Of a stretch of 35,981 bases of DNA, positions 24,196 to 32,929 are shown in pieces; position 1 is the stretch's first letter; the number at the start of each line of letters is the position of its first letter. A program made the position numbers and the translations under genes. Below the pieces are notes generated by a model, which worked only from the letters and a program-made list of their open reading frames with translations, was not told the DNA's origin and ran no database searches. Origin of the DNA: CAZART01 sp964487555 (GTDB lineage: Bacteria > Bacteroidota > Rhodothermia > Rhodothermales > VXPQ01); the NCBI GenBank assembly GCA_964487555.1, contig CAZART010000049.1, forward strand, positions 1 through 35,981. Direction: 5' to 3'.

Positions 24196-27135
24196 CTACC
24201 GCATGATCACCATGGGGCGAGTGCGTACGGAGCGGCCGGTGCGAAGCTGGTAATAGTAGATCCCGCCGGCGTGGTGGGCGGCGTCGAAGCGGATGCGGTG
24301 CGTGCCGGCAGCGTGTATCCCGGAGGCGAGGACCGCCACTCGGCGACCCAGTGCGTCGTAGACGACGAGGTCGATCGGGCCTGGCCGAGGCAGCTCGAAG
24401 TCGATCGTCGTGCCCGCGGAGAACGGGTTCGGCACGTTCTCGCCCAGCCGCACGACCGAGGTCGGCAGGCCGGCCTCCTCCACGTCTCCGTCTCCATCGT
24501 CGATCGACGTGATCAAGGCCGTCGCAGGGAAAAAAACATCGTCGAGCCAGGCGCGGTCGGCTCCGATGGAATCGGAACCGTCCTTGACGTAGCTCCAGGT
24601 GACCGTGTGCAGGCCGGCCGGTAGATCCACCGTGATGATCGTCCATGGGTCGGCTCCGGAGAATCGCTCGTGGACGACGCCGTCGACGGTGAAGAACAGA
24701 GAGTCGCTGAAGTGGCTGCCCATTCGGTGCGCGAAGGAGAGATGCCCGGGCTCCAGCTGGTCGAAACGAGCCCGCAGGGTGGACGACGCATTATCGCCGA
24801 TCGGACCGGACCGCAAGGAATACGCACCCGTGTGGGAGAATTTGTCGGTTATGACCCACGATGCGCTGCCCGTTTCCCAAAAGAAGGGGGCTCCGGTTGC
24901 GAGCTCGCCGCTTTCAAAAGTCTCGACGAGAGAGTCGACGGCAACGAACCGCATGGTTGTACGGCTGGTAAACGTGCCGTCGCCGGAGGCGCCGGTCAGC
25001 GAATCCGGTAGCACTGCCCGTAGCTCGAGATCGTAGACGCCGCGCAGGTCGGGCGTGAGGGTCGCTGTTTCTCCGGCTTCTTCCAGTGCAGCCGCGCTGC
25101 CTTCCGGACGATCGAGAAACCAGAGATACTCCGGCGCTATGCCCTCGTCGTTAGAGAACGGCGTCTCAAGCCCCGCTTCAAAGGAGATGGGCTGCACAAC
25201 CGCGACAACGTCTCCGGCCGGCGATGTGACACGCGGGACGAAGAGTTCCGGTGGCGTCGAGAGGCCGGTAGCGGCGTCGATCGCGTTCGGATTCGAGAGG
25301 CTGGGGAAGTCGAGTTCGCGGTAGCCGACGTCGATGCCTGCATCGGCGAGGTACTCCGTGATGTTGGGATTGGTCGTCCCGGCGTTGTTCGTGAGCCGCC
25401 AGACGACCGATTGGTAGAAGGCATCGGCCGGACAAAATCTCTCTTCGTCGTTCATGTACTGCAGCAGCTGAAGCAGGAGCGGTGCAGCTTTCACGCCGTT
25501 CCACGCCGAGAGCGGCGGCGCGAGATCGAAGATGTCACCGGCCACTGGAATCCCGCTGGCGCGGTCGATGCATGCCGCGTAGAGCCCCTCGAGCGTGGCC
25601 GCTTCACCAGCCGGGGCGAAGACATCTTCCGCCCGCATGATGGCCATGTCCTGCCGGCGGCCCCACATATTGAGTAGCGGGTCACCAGGTTTCACCTCGA
25701 CAAGTAATCCGGCGAGCGCCGCCAACGCGTCGATGTCGCTCTGGCGAACCTTCACCCCCTCCCTCCACCGGGCCATGAGGTCGAATTCATGTCCCGGAAG
25801 TGGAGCGGTTCTGCGGTTTCCCGACTTTACGTATTCCAACACTTCCTCTGCCGTGCGGTCGGGAAATCGCGGCCCAATCTCCTCGGCGAGCTGCTCGTCG
25901 GTTAAAGGAGCTTTAGTGGGGTCTCCCACGAGCCTCCACATATCGCCGTGCTTATGATATTCGGAGTAGCGGTCGTTGATTCCGAATAGATGGCCGGCCT
26001 CGTGGGCGTAGAGGATGTCGAGGTCGGCTCCTTCGGTCGACCAGGCGCCCATACCGACTCCGTGATTTACGCCGAACGTATCGTTCATCCGATTGGACAC
26101 GTGCGATATGTGCTCGGCCTCGGTCGTTATTTCGATCTGATGGAAGCCCGGTGTGCCCGGCGCTCCGGATCCGCCCGGCCTCACCCGGGTGATGACATCC
26201 ACGACAAGATCTTTTCCGCCGGATGTCGTTCCGCTCCAGGCCGATTCGATCCCGCTCTCGGCGATGGCAGCGATTTCGTGGGATGCCCCCTCGCCCCAGA
26301 ACTCCAGATAGAGATTAAGCCGGAGATCGTCGGTCGTGACGCCGGTGGTATTGTCTACGTCGATCCGAACGGCATCGCCGAACATGACACCTTTCGCTGA
26401 GAGCTCTGCGATCCCGCGCTCGACGGCCTCGGCGAGTGGGGCTCGATAGGCTACGACGGTGCCGGGGTGAGGAAGCACGGCGTCCGGAGCCGGCTCGCGC
26501 GTGCTTGCCGGGGCCGAGACAACGATCCTGGACAGTCGGGGCGTTTTGCCGTCCGTCCATGATGCGTTTTCCGGAGAGATGCCCGCCTTGCCTGCCTGCT
26601 CACAGACGGGGACCATGACGAAGGTGCCCGGCTCGCTCACATCGTAGACGAGATTCGCGTCCTCCGGCGTCACCGCGTTTACGGCGTCGATGACGGCGTC
26701 GAATGCGGCAACCGCCACGTTACGCGTCGTGACCATGTGCGTCGAGCCGTCGGCCGTGATCGTGAGATGGGCCACCGTACGATCCCGAATAGCGGCCTGC
26801 ACGTACACGGCGTCCAGGCTGAAGAAGCCGTTCGATGCGACGGCTTCCCAGAGCTGATGGAGTTCATCCGGCGACAGGGTAAAGGAGGTTGGATCTTGCT
26901 CTCCGGCTGCCTCGGGATCCATCCGGTATTGGTGAAACGTGCCACTGCCGTCGGACGCGATCTCGACGGTGATTGTTTTGCTGGCTGCTCCGCCTGGGAG
27001 GGCCCCGCCCGCCGACGCGGTCAACGCAAAGTCGCCGGGGATTGTCTGGGCGACGGAAACCTGGCCGGGCGCATAGACGAGTATGAGGCCCAGTAGCAGG
27101 ACCCGAAAACGGAACGGGCGGCAGGTGTGGCGCAT
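24196..27135 (-). CDS. Secreted metzincin-type zinc metalloprotease with T9SS tail
   Basis: The 979-residue protein starts with a signal peptide (MRHTCRPFRFRVLLLGLILV, ending near VAQT). A GTG at 27165 is an alternative start, but it would add ten residues before this peptide. The active site is HEAGHLFGIND at residues 378-388, fitting HExxHxxGxxD, where His378, His382 and Asp388 would bind zinc and Glu379 act as base. The Asp third ligand is unusual among metzincins, where His is usual, and recalls snapalysin. A beta-sandwich domain follows at about 745-870 (TFESGELATGAPFFWETGSA, TWSYVKDGSDSIGADRAWLD), typical of carbohydrate- or protein-binding modules. A T9SS sorting domain ends it (NVPNPFSAGTTIDFEL, YDALGRRVAVLASG, GGIYYYQLRTG). 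The enzyme should act at or outside the cell surface. Confidence 0.87.
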   Translation of the reverse strand: MRHTCRPFRFRVLLLGLILVYAPGQVSVAQTIPGDFALTASAGGALPGGAASKTITVEIASDGSGTFHQYRMDPEAAGEQDPTSFTLSPDELHQLWEAVASNGFFSLDAVYVQAAIRDRTVAHLTITADGSTHMVTTRNVAVAAFDAVIDAVNAVTPEDANLVYDVSEPGTFVMVPVCEQAGKAGISPENASWTDGKTPRLSRIVVSAPASTREPAPDAVLPHPGTVVAYRAPLAEAVERGIAELSAKGVMFGDAVRIDVDNTTGVTTDDLRLNLYLEFWGEGASHEIAAIAESGIESAWSGTTSGGKDLVVDVITRVRPGGSGAPGTPGFHQIEITTEAEHISHVSNRMNDTFGVNHGVGMGAWSTEGADLDILYAHEAGHLFGINDRYSEYHKHGDMWRLVGDPTKAPLTDEQLAEEIGPRFPDRTAEEVLEYVKSGNRRTAPLPGHEFDLMARWREGVKVRQSDIDALAALAGLLVEVKPGDPLLNMWGRRQDMAIMRAEDVFAPAGEAATLEGLYAACIDRASGIPVAGDIFDLAPPLSAWNGVKAAPLLLQLLQYMNDEERFCPADAFYQSVVWRLTNNAGTTNPNITEYLADAGIDVGYRELDFPSLSNPNAIDAATGLSTPPELFVPRVTSPAGDVVAVVQPISFEAGLETPFSNDEGIAPEYLWFLDRPEGSAAALEEAGETATLTPDLRGVYDLELRAVLPDSLTGASGDGTFTSRTTMRFVAVDSLVETFESGELATGAPFFWETGSASWVITDKFSHTGAYSLRSGPIGDNASSTLRARFDQLEPGHLSFAHRMGSHFSDSLFFTVDGVVHERFSGADPWTIITVDLPAGLHTVTWSYVKDGSDSIGADRAWLDDVFFPATALITSIDDGDGDVEEAGLPTSVVRLGENVPNPFSAGTTIDFELPRPGPIDLVVYDALGRRVAVLASGIHAAGTHRIRFDAAHHAGGIYYYQLRTGRSVRTRPMVIMR

Positions 27136-27386
27136 GACGGTGTGAATGGAAGTGAGCAGGGGCACGTAGCGCTGCCTTGTGCCTTCAGCAAACCTCCAAT
27201 AACACCGCCGGCGAATCGGTGCGGCACCGCCGGGCGTCCAAGATCGCTGTGCGGAAACTGCGCACCGATATGTCGATTACCGTACGTGCAGGCACTGGCA
27301 CGTGAGCGTCCGGAACAAAGCGGGCTCTTAGGCCGGCGCCTTTCGTCAGAGCCGCGCCCCCGTCACGGAGCGCCGGCTCCGGTGAC

Positions 27387-27415
27387 GCTATAGTATAGTA
27401 TGCGCCCTCCTGCAA
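27387..27415 (-). promoter_or_regulatory. Candidate promoter for the metalloprotease gene
   Basis: On the minus strand TTGCAG (27415-27410) is followed after 17 bp by TATAGC (27392-27387), with an overlapping TATACT that could also serve as the -10. It lies about 250 bp before the start codon, implying a long leader. The remaining 27166-27637 interval shows no gene. Confidence 0.35.
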
Positions 27416-27637
27416 TAAAAAACAACGCGCACTACAGGTCGCCGATCTGCACGCCACGGTAACGTGGCGAAAACGTGCGGACATTGCGCCGCTCTATCTG
27501 GGATCCTGTTTTGACAGAGGTGAGAGGCACGTGACGCGTCTTCTCACCTTTCTGGAGAGCGGGATCCGACCGGCCGCGTCTAATCCGGCAGCGTCCGACG
27601 ATCTCCAGACCACGAAAACCCGCTACGATCAGCCATC

Positions 27638-27671
27638 AAAAAAAGTCCCCTTCTGAATGATCCAGAAGGGG
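27638..27671 (-). terminator. Intrinsic terminator after tRNA-Lys
   Basis: Read on the minus strand, CCCCTTCTG, a 7-nt loop and CAGAAGGGG form a perfect 9-bp stem (27671-27647), followed by AC and a run of seven T (27644-27638). It starts 8 bp after the tRNA 3-prime end. Confidence 0.92.
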
Positions 27672-27678
27672 TTATCCG

Positions 27679-27751
27679 TGATCCCGGCAGGAATCGAACC
27701 TGCGACCCACTGATTAAAAGTCAGTTGCTCTACCGACTGAGCTACGGGATC
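27679..27751 (-). tRNA. tRNA-Lys (anticodon UUU)
   Basis: The 73-nt cloverleaf on the minus strand has acceptor arms GATCCCG/CGGGATC with discriminator A, a D-arm GCTCAGTCGGTAGAGC, an anticodon arm CTGACTTTTAATCAG with anticodon TTT in the loop, and a T-arm GCAGGTTCGATTCCTGC. The 3-prime CCA is not encoded and must be added after transcription. It stands alone, not in a tRNA cluster, and is followed by a strong terminator. Confidence 0.97.
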
Positions 27752-28442
27752 AGCATCCGGCAAACACCGGGACATCGAGGCGCCCAACGGACGGCCATCA
27801 CCCGGCGGCCGCCGGCCGCGCGTAGAACAACCAAAATAGCCCGACCCGCGTTCCGCCGCAACCGCGGAGGTCCACCGGAGCGCCGATGCGTTTGAAGTCT
27901 CCGTGAGATTACAAAGGATGGCTGCGGCGGCGAAACGACGGCACGCGTCTCGGGTTAGCCATGCGGGTCCGGCAATGTTGGTCGTGTAGAGACGGATGCG
28001 CAGAAATGCCGTTCGAAGCGGCCCGCCGCGGACGGAATCAGATTACACCGCGCAGCGGAACCGCCTAAAAACATCGGCGTTGACCGGCCTTCGCTCGAGA
28101 AACGGCGGCGTCCGGGTAGGTTATTACACATTTCACACCCGCGCGATTGCATCGCGCTCAAGCGAACCAGTACCTTGCTCAATTGCATCGCCTTTTCGCG
28201 GTCCTGAAGATCCTGCCACGTGGGTTCTACCGCGAAACCGCAAAGACACCGCTTTTTGACATCGCGTACACTGCAGCCGGCGACGGCTGTAAAGCGCTAG
28301 CGGCTGGTGAAAAGCTGAAGGAGGGCGTGTCATGTAGCGTCCAGCGTCTTCCGGCGCCTTCCCTACCCTTCTTTCACCAGGACTGCGGTTGTATGGGTGA
28401 CTTCCCGCCTAAGCATCGGGAGATCTAACACATACAATGTTT
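27752..28442. other. Long leader or intergenic region before speD
   Basis: About 690 bp without a supported gene. Short ORFs here (for example 27996-28259, plus strand) are arginine-rich and have no family character. No second tRNA or riboswitch that I can recognise is present. A small hairpin CCCG...CGGG occurs near 28405-28420. Confidence 0.5.
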
Positions 28443-28474
28443 CCCCATGTCGTGGCGCGTGGGGGGTGCCTTTT
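28443..28474 (+). promoter_or_regulatory. Hairpin in the speD leader, weak terminator or attenuator
   Basis: CCCCATG (28443-28449) pairs with CGTGGGG (28458-28464, one G-U), and CTTTT follows within 10 bp. It lies 20-50 bp before the speD start. The T-run is short, so function is uncertain. GGAGGG at 28479-28484 is a good ribosome binding site for the ATG at 28494. Confidence 0.35.
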
Positions 28475-28493
28475 AACTGGAGGGTAGTACTAC

Positions 28494-28886
28494 ATGCAAG
28501 CACTCGGAAGACAAATCCTTGTCGAGTTTTATGACTGTAATCGCGACATACTGAACGGCGAAGAACTGATCCGCGACATCCTCCTCGAGGGCGTCCGTCG
28601 GTCCGGTGCCACCATCGTGTCCGACACGTTCCACACGTTCAGCCCCCACGGAGTCAGCGGAGTCGTCGTCATTGCGGAATCCCATGTGGCCATCCACACG
28701 TGGCCCGAACACGGCTACGCCGCCGTGGACATCTTCACGTGCGGCGAAACCATCGATCCCTGGACCATCCAGAAGTTTCTCGAGGATGAGTTCGAGGCCG
28801 GTAACGTGTCCAGCATGGAGATGAAGCGGGGCCTGTTCCCCGAGAAAGTCCACCATAAGCCGATGCTGGAAGAGGCGCTGGCCTGA
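28494..28886 (+). CDS. speD: S-adenosylmethionine decarboxylase proenzyme
   Basis: This 130-residue protein is the short bacterial SpeD (SpeH) type, of normal full length. It makes decarboxylated S-adenosylmethionine, the aminopropyl donor for spermidine. The proenzyme cuts itself between E62 and S63 in VVVIAESHVAIHTWPEHGYA, and S63 becomes the pyruvoyl cofactor. The remaining conserved blocks are present: SFHxFSPxGVSG-like HTFSPHGVSG at 47-56, and the DIFTCGE segment with its Cys near residue 82. The GGAGGG ribosome binding site fixes the start. The next gene is speE, the enzyme that uses its product, in the same direction. A strong intrinsic terminator lies between the two. Confidence 0.97.
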   Translation: MQALGRQILVEFYDCNRDILNGEELIRDILLEGVRRSGATIVSDTFHTFSPHGVSGVVVIAESHVAIHTWPEHGYAAVDIFTCGETIDPWTIQKFLEDEFEAGNVSSMEMKRGLFPEKVHHKPMLEEALA

Positions 28887-28915
28887 ATCACCATGGGTAA
28901 TTAGATAAGGCCTCA

Positions 28916-28964
28916 GCGCGCGGTACGTCTCCGAATCATCGGCACGTGCCGCGCGCTTTTTTTT
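28916..28964 (+). terminator. Strong intrinsic terminator between speD and speE
   Basis: GCGCGCGGTACGT (28916-28928) pairs over 13 bp with ACGTGCCGCGCGC (28944-28956, one T-G), and the loop itself holds a CCGA/TCGG mini-stem. Eight T residues (28957-28964) follow. The speE ATG is only 20 bp past the T-run. Confidence 0.93.
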
Positions 28965-28984
28965 ATCCGGATCGCCCGCGGAAT

Positions 28985-29848
28985 ATGGCCGAGGAAAAAG
29001 AACATCAGTTCCAATACACCGAATTCTGGGAAGCGCGCACCGGCCTCACCGTCGGCGTCGAGGAGCTGCTCTATTCCGGACGCAGCGAATTCCAACAGAT
29101 TCAAGTGTTTCAGACGGACAGCTTCGGTCGGATGCTGACGCTGGACGGCCTCGTGATGATGACCGAGCGGGATGAGTTCGTCTATCACGAAATGATCACC
29201 CACCCGGCATTGAACCTGCTTCCCGCGCCCCGTCGCGTACTCGTAATCGGAGGGGGCGACGGTGGCACCGTCCGCGAAGCGCTCCGCTACGGAGAGATCG
29301 AGCACGTCGATCTGGTGGAAATCGACAGTGAAGTCGTCGAGATCTCGCGAGCCTTCTTCCCGACCGTCAGCAGCGCGCTCGACGACGAGCGGCTGCGCAT
29401 CCACGTCCGGGACGGCGTCGACTTCGTTCGGCAGATGGCCGACGCCGCCTACGATCTCGTCATCGTCGACTCGACCGATCCGGTCGGTTTCGCGGAAGGC
29501 CTCTTCGGCGAGGATTTCTATGCGGATTGCGCGCGGATCCTCAACGAGGATGGCATCCTGGTATCCCAGAGCGAATCCCCCTTCGACGAGACGTTTCAAG
29601 CCGCGATCGGCCGCGCCCGCGACGTGCTGGGGCGCCTCTTCGCGCGGACGCACGTCTACCTCGCGCACATTCCCACTTACCCGACCGGCACGTGGTCCTT
29701 CACCATGGCGACGAAGGGACTGCATCCGATCGACGACTTCAATCCGGAACGTGTCGCCGACCGCACGGCCCCCTTCGCCGTCGACTTGAAGTACTACAAC
29801 ATCGGCCTGCACCTCGGTGCCTTCGCGCTGCCGAACTTCGCGAAATAG
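28985..29848 (+). CDS. speE: Spermidine synthase (polyamine aminopropyltransferase)
   Basis: The 287-residue protein transfers the aminopropyl group of decarboxylated SAM to putrescine. An N-terminal small beta domain (FWEARTGLTVGVEELLYSGR, QVFQTDSFGRMLTLDGLVM) is followed by a Rossmann methyltransferase-like fold with VLVIGGGDGGTVREAL. Other marks are LVEIDSEVVEISRAFFP and the active-site VIVDSTDPVG (DxTDPxG-type, the Asp that activates putrescine). The C-terminal part (YPTGTWSFTMATKG) is also typical. The ATG at 28985 (MAEEKEHQFQ) is chosen because the upstream in-frame start at 28946 lies inside the terminator hairpin. The length is normal. With speD it completes the last two steps of spermidine synthesis; speA/speB or odc are not in the window. 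Confidence 0.96.
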   Translation: MAEEKEHQFQYTEFWEARTGLTVGVEELLYSGRSEFQQIQVFQTDSFGRMLTLDGLVMMTERDEFVYHEMITHPALNLLPAPRRVLVIGGGDGGTVREALRYGEIEHVDLVEIDSEVVEISRAFFPTVSSALDDERLRIHVRDGVDFVRQMADAAYDLVIVDSTDPVGFAEGLFGEDFYADCARILNEDGILVSQSESPFDETFQAAIGRARDVLGRLFARTHVYLAHIPTYPTGTWSFTMATKGLHPIDDFNPERVADRTAPFAVDLKYYNIGLHLGAFALPNFAK

Positions 29849-29885
29849 CGGGCCCGCCCGGCGGCAGCACATCCTGCTCGTAGCC

Positions 29886-30314
29886 TCACGACCCGTCACG
29901 CTCCCACAAGTCGATCATGGGCCACCTCAACACAAGGACTCCTTCCATCAGCGCCCGCTCAAAGTTGATGAATCCGTTAACGAGATAGATCTCCTCGGGC
30001 GTGCAGTTGTAGATGAGCTTGAATTCGGTGTCGCATTTCCTGTGATCCCTCGTGATGATCGTCCCGACGAGCCCTGTCGACGCCGTCCCAAGAAAGACGT
30101 CGAGCTCGTGGCCGTCCGATCCCAACGTGCCATGGACGTATCCGTAGTCAATCGGATAGATGATCGATGGGTGATCGGGATGGCGCGCCCCACGCGGACG
30201 GTCTATCGAGATGCCGTTCTTGTCAATCAATGTGGCCCAAGCATCCCAGTGAATCCTGCGCAGCGCGAGCTCGACCAGTTCAGGAGGTGGGACGGTCTTC
30301 GATCCAGAAAGCAT
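29886..30314 (-). CDS. Inorganic pyrophosphatase-like protein
   Basis: This 142-residue protein resembles a short branch of the soluble inorganic pyrophosphatase fold. The core reads SIIYPIDYGYVHGTLGSDGH then ELDVFLG, comparable to the YPxxYGxxPxTxxxDxDxxDVLVL core of family I enzymes. The acidic cluster is reduced: D-G-H-E-L-D rather than the full DxDPxD. A preceding IDRPRGARHPDHP segment and a late CTPEEI block fit the same branch. It may hydrolyse pyrophosphate or a related diphosphate in the cytoplasm, but the thinner metal-binding set makes activity uncertain. It converges on speE with 37 bp between stop codons and no visible shared terminator. Confidence 0.72.
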   Translation of the reverse strand: MLSGSKTVPPPELVELALRRIHWDAWATLIDKNGISIDRPRGARHPDHPSIIYPIDYGYVHGTLGSDGHELDVFLGTASTGLVGTIITRDHRKCDTEFKLIYNCTPEEIYLVNGFINFERALMEGVLVLRWPMIDLWERDGS

Positions 30315-30789
30315 AATCTGCGTATTCCGTCTCGGCGACAGATAGGTGCAACGGCTAGTCGGCCGTGACGAATCGGCCGTCTAGTTGAGTCGGAAGCGAC
30401 GCATAAAGACCGTCATATCAGCCGGCACGATCATCCGCTACCCGAAGGCGATCGACATCACTTTGAACGGGCACCGGGAATCGGCGGTTTCAGTCACGCC
30501 GATGGCCGGCGTCCGGACTTTACCGACCTGGCCGGCGAGTTGCAGATCGCCTTCGACTCGCTGCCGAACGGGTGGAAGGTACGGTCGAAAAGCTAGGACG
30601 AGCGCACGGATGCCGAAGGTAGCTCTGGCATCTTATCCTACTGGATTCTGCTCGACAAAATCGGAGAATCTGCGCCAAAAAAGACGGGGGGAGCATCTTT
30701 AGGCCGACGCAGAATCCCGGCTCCGAGCGTAAGATAGCGACCGAAGCAGCCCAGTTCGTGCGGGAGTTCATCTTCATGACGGCAGATTT
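30315..30789. other. Gene-poor interval, possible decayed coding sequence
   Basis: No intact gene is supported. One plus-strand frame has a short protein-like run (DFTDLAGELQIAFDSLPNGW, about 30515-30575) that stops at a TAG, and continues after it with DERTDAEGSSGILSYWILLD to about 30660. This suggests a small decayed gene of unknown family. No terminator or promoter was recognised. Confidence 0.3.
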
Positions 30790-31319
30790 ATGCAAGGTCA
30801 AACACCCTCCGACAGACGGCTCATCCAGGCCTTTGCAAGGCTCGACAAGACGGCGCTCGGACTAGCATGCGGGGTCGTGCTGGGTCTGGGCGTCTTCATT
30901 GCAACCTGGATCCTTCTGTTGAAAGGAGGTAACAATCCCGGACCGCACCTCGCACTCCTGAACCACTTCTTCATCGGCTACGCCGTGACGGCAGGGGGCA
31001 GCATAGTGGGCCTGGCGTACGGCCTCGCCATCGGCTTCGTACTTGGGTNNNNNNNNNNNNNNNNNNNNNNNNNNNNNNNNNNNNNNNNNNNNNNNNNNNN
31101 NNNNNNNNNNNNNNNNNNNNNNNNNNNNNNNNNNNNNNNNNNNNNNNNGGGGGCAGCATAGTGGGCCTGGCGTACGGCCTCGCCATCGGCTTCGTACTTG
31201 GGTGGCTGACCGCCCTGGTTCACAATGGCGCCTTCGCGACCTATCTGTTCATCCAACGCTTCAAGGCCGACATCTCGTCGGCTACGGACTACATCGATCC
31301 GGATCACTCGCGTCCGTGA
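30790..31319 (+). CDS. Small membrane protein, interrupted by a false assembly gap
   Basis: The gene reads MQGQTPSDRRLIQAFARLDK, then a membrane span (LACGVVLGLGVFIATWILLL), a KGGNNPGPHLALLNHFFIGY loop and a second glycine-rich span (GGSIVGLAYGLAIGFVLG). A run of 100 Ns interrupts it. The 55 bp before the Ns (30994-31048) are repeated exactly after them (31149-31203). Removing Ns plus one copy gives one open frame of 124 residues ending at the TGA at 31317 with WLTALVHN and DPDHSRP. The protein is a clear paralogue of the one at 32930-33262. The family is not recognised; two spans with a short extracytoplasmic loop are predicted. It may work with the FAD enzyme encoded between the two copies. 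Confidence 0.8.
30994..31203. other. 100-N scaffold gap flanked by identical 55-bp ends
   Basis: Bases 30994-31048 and 31149-31203 are identical over 55 bp and flank exactly 100 Ns. This is the signature of two contigs that overlap by one assembly k-mer but were joined by a scaffolder with a default gap. The collapsed sequence keeps the membrane protein gene in frame. Confidence 0.92.
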
Positions 31320-31352
31320 TCCAGCCCTTTCATAACTACGTCGCACGAAACC

Positions 31353-32900
31353 GTGACTCCTCCTAGCACTCAGGATGTGAACGTCATCGTGATTGGCGGT
31401 GGACCGGCGGGGCTGACGGCCGCCTATGAGCTGCGCAAGGACGGCCTACCAAGTGTCCTACTGGAAAAGGACGACGTCCTCGGTGGGATTTCACGTACCG
31501 CCACTTACAAAGGCTATCATTTCGATATCGGCGGTCATCGGTTCTTCACGAAGGTGAAGCTTGTCGAGGATTTTTGGAACGAAGTGCTGCCCGAGGAAGA
31601 CTTCCTTACCTGCAGCCGTCTTTCTCGCATTTACTACAATAAGAAGTTCTTTTACTACCCCCTTCGCCCTTCGAATGCGCTCTTCGGCCTGGGATTGGGG
31701 AACAGCTTCTTCATTCTGATGAGCTACCTTCGGGCGCAGTTCTTCCCAAAAGAACGGGAGGAATCTTTTGAGGACTGGATCTCTAACCGCTTCGGACGGA
31801 GACTCTACGAGATCTTCTTCAAAACATACACGGAGAAGGTGTGGGGCATTCCGTGCTCTGAAATCGCCGCCGACTGGGCCGCGCAACGCATAAAAGGTCT
31901 TTCGCTCACGGCGGCTCTCAAGAACGCGTTTCTGCAGCAAGTGAATACGAAGGACGAAGATAAAGAAGATGTCATCAAGACGCTTGTCGATAGCTTTCAG
32001 TATCCAAAGCGCGGTCCGGGCATGATGTGGGAGGCCTCTGCTGAAAGAATTCGGCAAATGGGCGGTCGAATACACTTGCGTTCGTGCGTGAAGGCGATCC
32101 ATCGAGAGGGTAGTCGGATCACCGCCGTAGACGTTGAAGCGCGGGACGGCACGCATCGCATGGAGGGTAGCCACTTTATCAGCAGCATGCCGATTCGTGA
32201 GCTAATCCGCTGCATCACCCCTTCCGTTCCGGCGGAGGTGATCGAAGCGGCCGGCCGGCTCAAGTATCGAGATTTCCTCACGGTCGCGCTTATTTTCGAC
32301 CGGCCCGACCTCTTCCCCGACAACTGGATCTATATCCATGATCCCGACGTGAAGGTCGGTCGCATCCAGAATTTTAAGAACTGGAGCGAACATATGGTGC
32401 CGGACCCGCAGAAGACGTGCCTCGGCCTGGAATACTTCTGCTTCGAAGGGGACGGCCTCTGGACGATGGAAGACAGAGATCTGATAAACCTGGGTAAGCG
32501 CGAAATCGGTGCGCTGAGACTGGCGCGGTCTGAGGACGTCGTCGACGGCTGCGTGGTTCGCATGCCGAAGGCGTATCCGGTCTACGACTCGGAATACCGG
32601 GAAGCCCTGGACGTAATCCGCACATACATCGAGCAAATCGATAATCTCCAGTTGGTGGGTCGAAATGGGATGCATCGGTACAACAACCAGGATCATTCCA
32701 TGCTTACAGCCATGCTGGCCGTGCGCAATATCCTTGGTTCGAACTACGATCTATGGAAAGTAAACGAAGAGGATCGTTATCATGAGGACGTAGCGCGCGA
32801 TGAGGGAGATCCATACACGCGCGAGCTGGCGCGTGTCAACGGCACGCAGCCACACGTGCCGGGGCGTCTCAGGTCGAGGGTGGTTGGCCAGGCATCTTAA
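31353..32900 (+). CDS. FAD-dependent oxidoreductase, UDP-galactopyranose mutase-like
   Basis: This 515-residue protein begins with the dinucleotide-binding motif VIVIGGGPAGLTAAYELRKD and the second FAD contact LEKDDVLGGISRT. The segment GYHFDIGGHRFFTK and the late NGMHRYNNQDHSMLTAMLAV, which closes over the flavin, are typical of the amine-oxidase/UDP-galactopyranose mutase superfamily found in polysaccharide clusters. It is longer than classical Glf (about 370-390 residues) and lacks an obvious signal peptide, so it should act in the cytoplasm or at the inner face of the membrane. Its substrate cannot be told from the sequence; a nucleotide sugar or polyprenyl-linked sugar is likely. The start is a GTG, 34 bp after the first membrane protein; the second follows 29 bp after the stop, so the three genes look like one operon. 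Confidence 0.85.
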   Translation: MTPPSTQDVNVIVIGGGPAGLTAAYELRKDGLPSVLLEKDDVLGGISRTATYKGYHFDIGGHRFFTKVKLVEDFWNEVLPEEDFLTCSRLSRIYYNKKFFYYPLRPSNALFGLGLGNSFFILMSYLRAQFFPKEREESFEDWISNRFGRRLYEIFFKTYTEKVWGIPCSEIAADWAAQRIKGLSLTAALKNAFLQQVNTKDEDKEDVIKTLVDSFQYPKRGPGMMWEASAERIRQMGGRIHLRSCVKAIHREGSRITAVDVEARDGTHRMEGSHFISSMPIRELIRCITPSVPAEVIEAAGRLKYRDFLTVALIFDRPDLFPDNWIYIHDPDVKVGRIQNFKNWSEHMVPDPQKTCLGLEYFCFEGDGLWTMEDRDLINLGKREIGALRLARSEDVVDGCVVRMPKAYPVYDSEYREALDVIRTYIEQIDNLQLVGRNGMHRYNNQDHSMLTAMLAVRNILGSNYDLWKVNEEDRYHEDVARDEGDPYTRELARVNGTQPHVPGRLRSRVVGQAS

Positions 32901-32929
32901 CTCCTCTTCCCGGGACTGTCGAGCGAGAC

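Noticed and set aside
28913..29899. 328-codon minus-strand ORF opposite speE
   Set aside because: It overlaps the well-supported spermidine synthase completely and includes the terminator hairpin.
30994..31203. A real tandem duplication or insertion in the membrane protein gene
   Set aside because: The unknown bases are exactly 100 Ns and the flanks match exactly over 55 bp, which is better explained by scaffolding.
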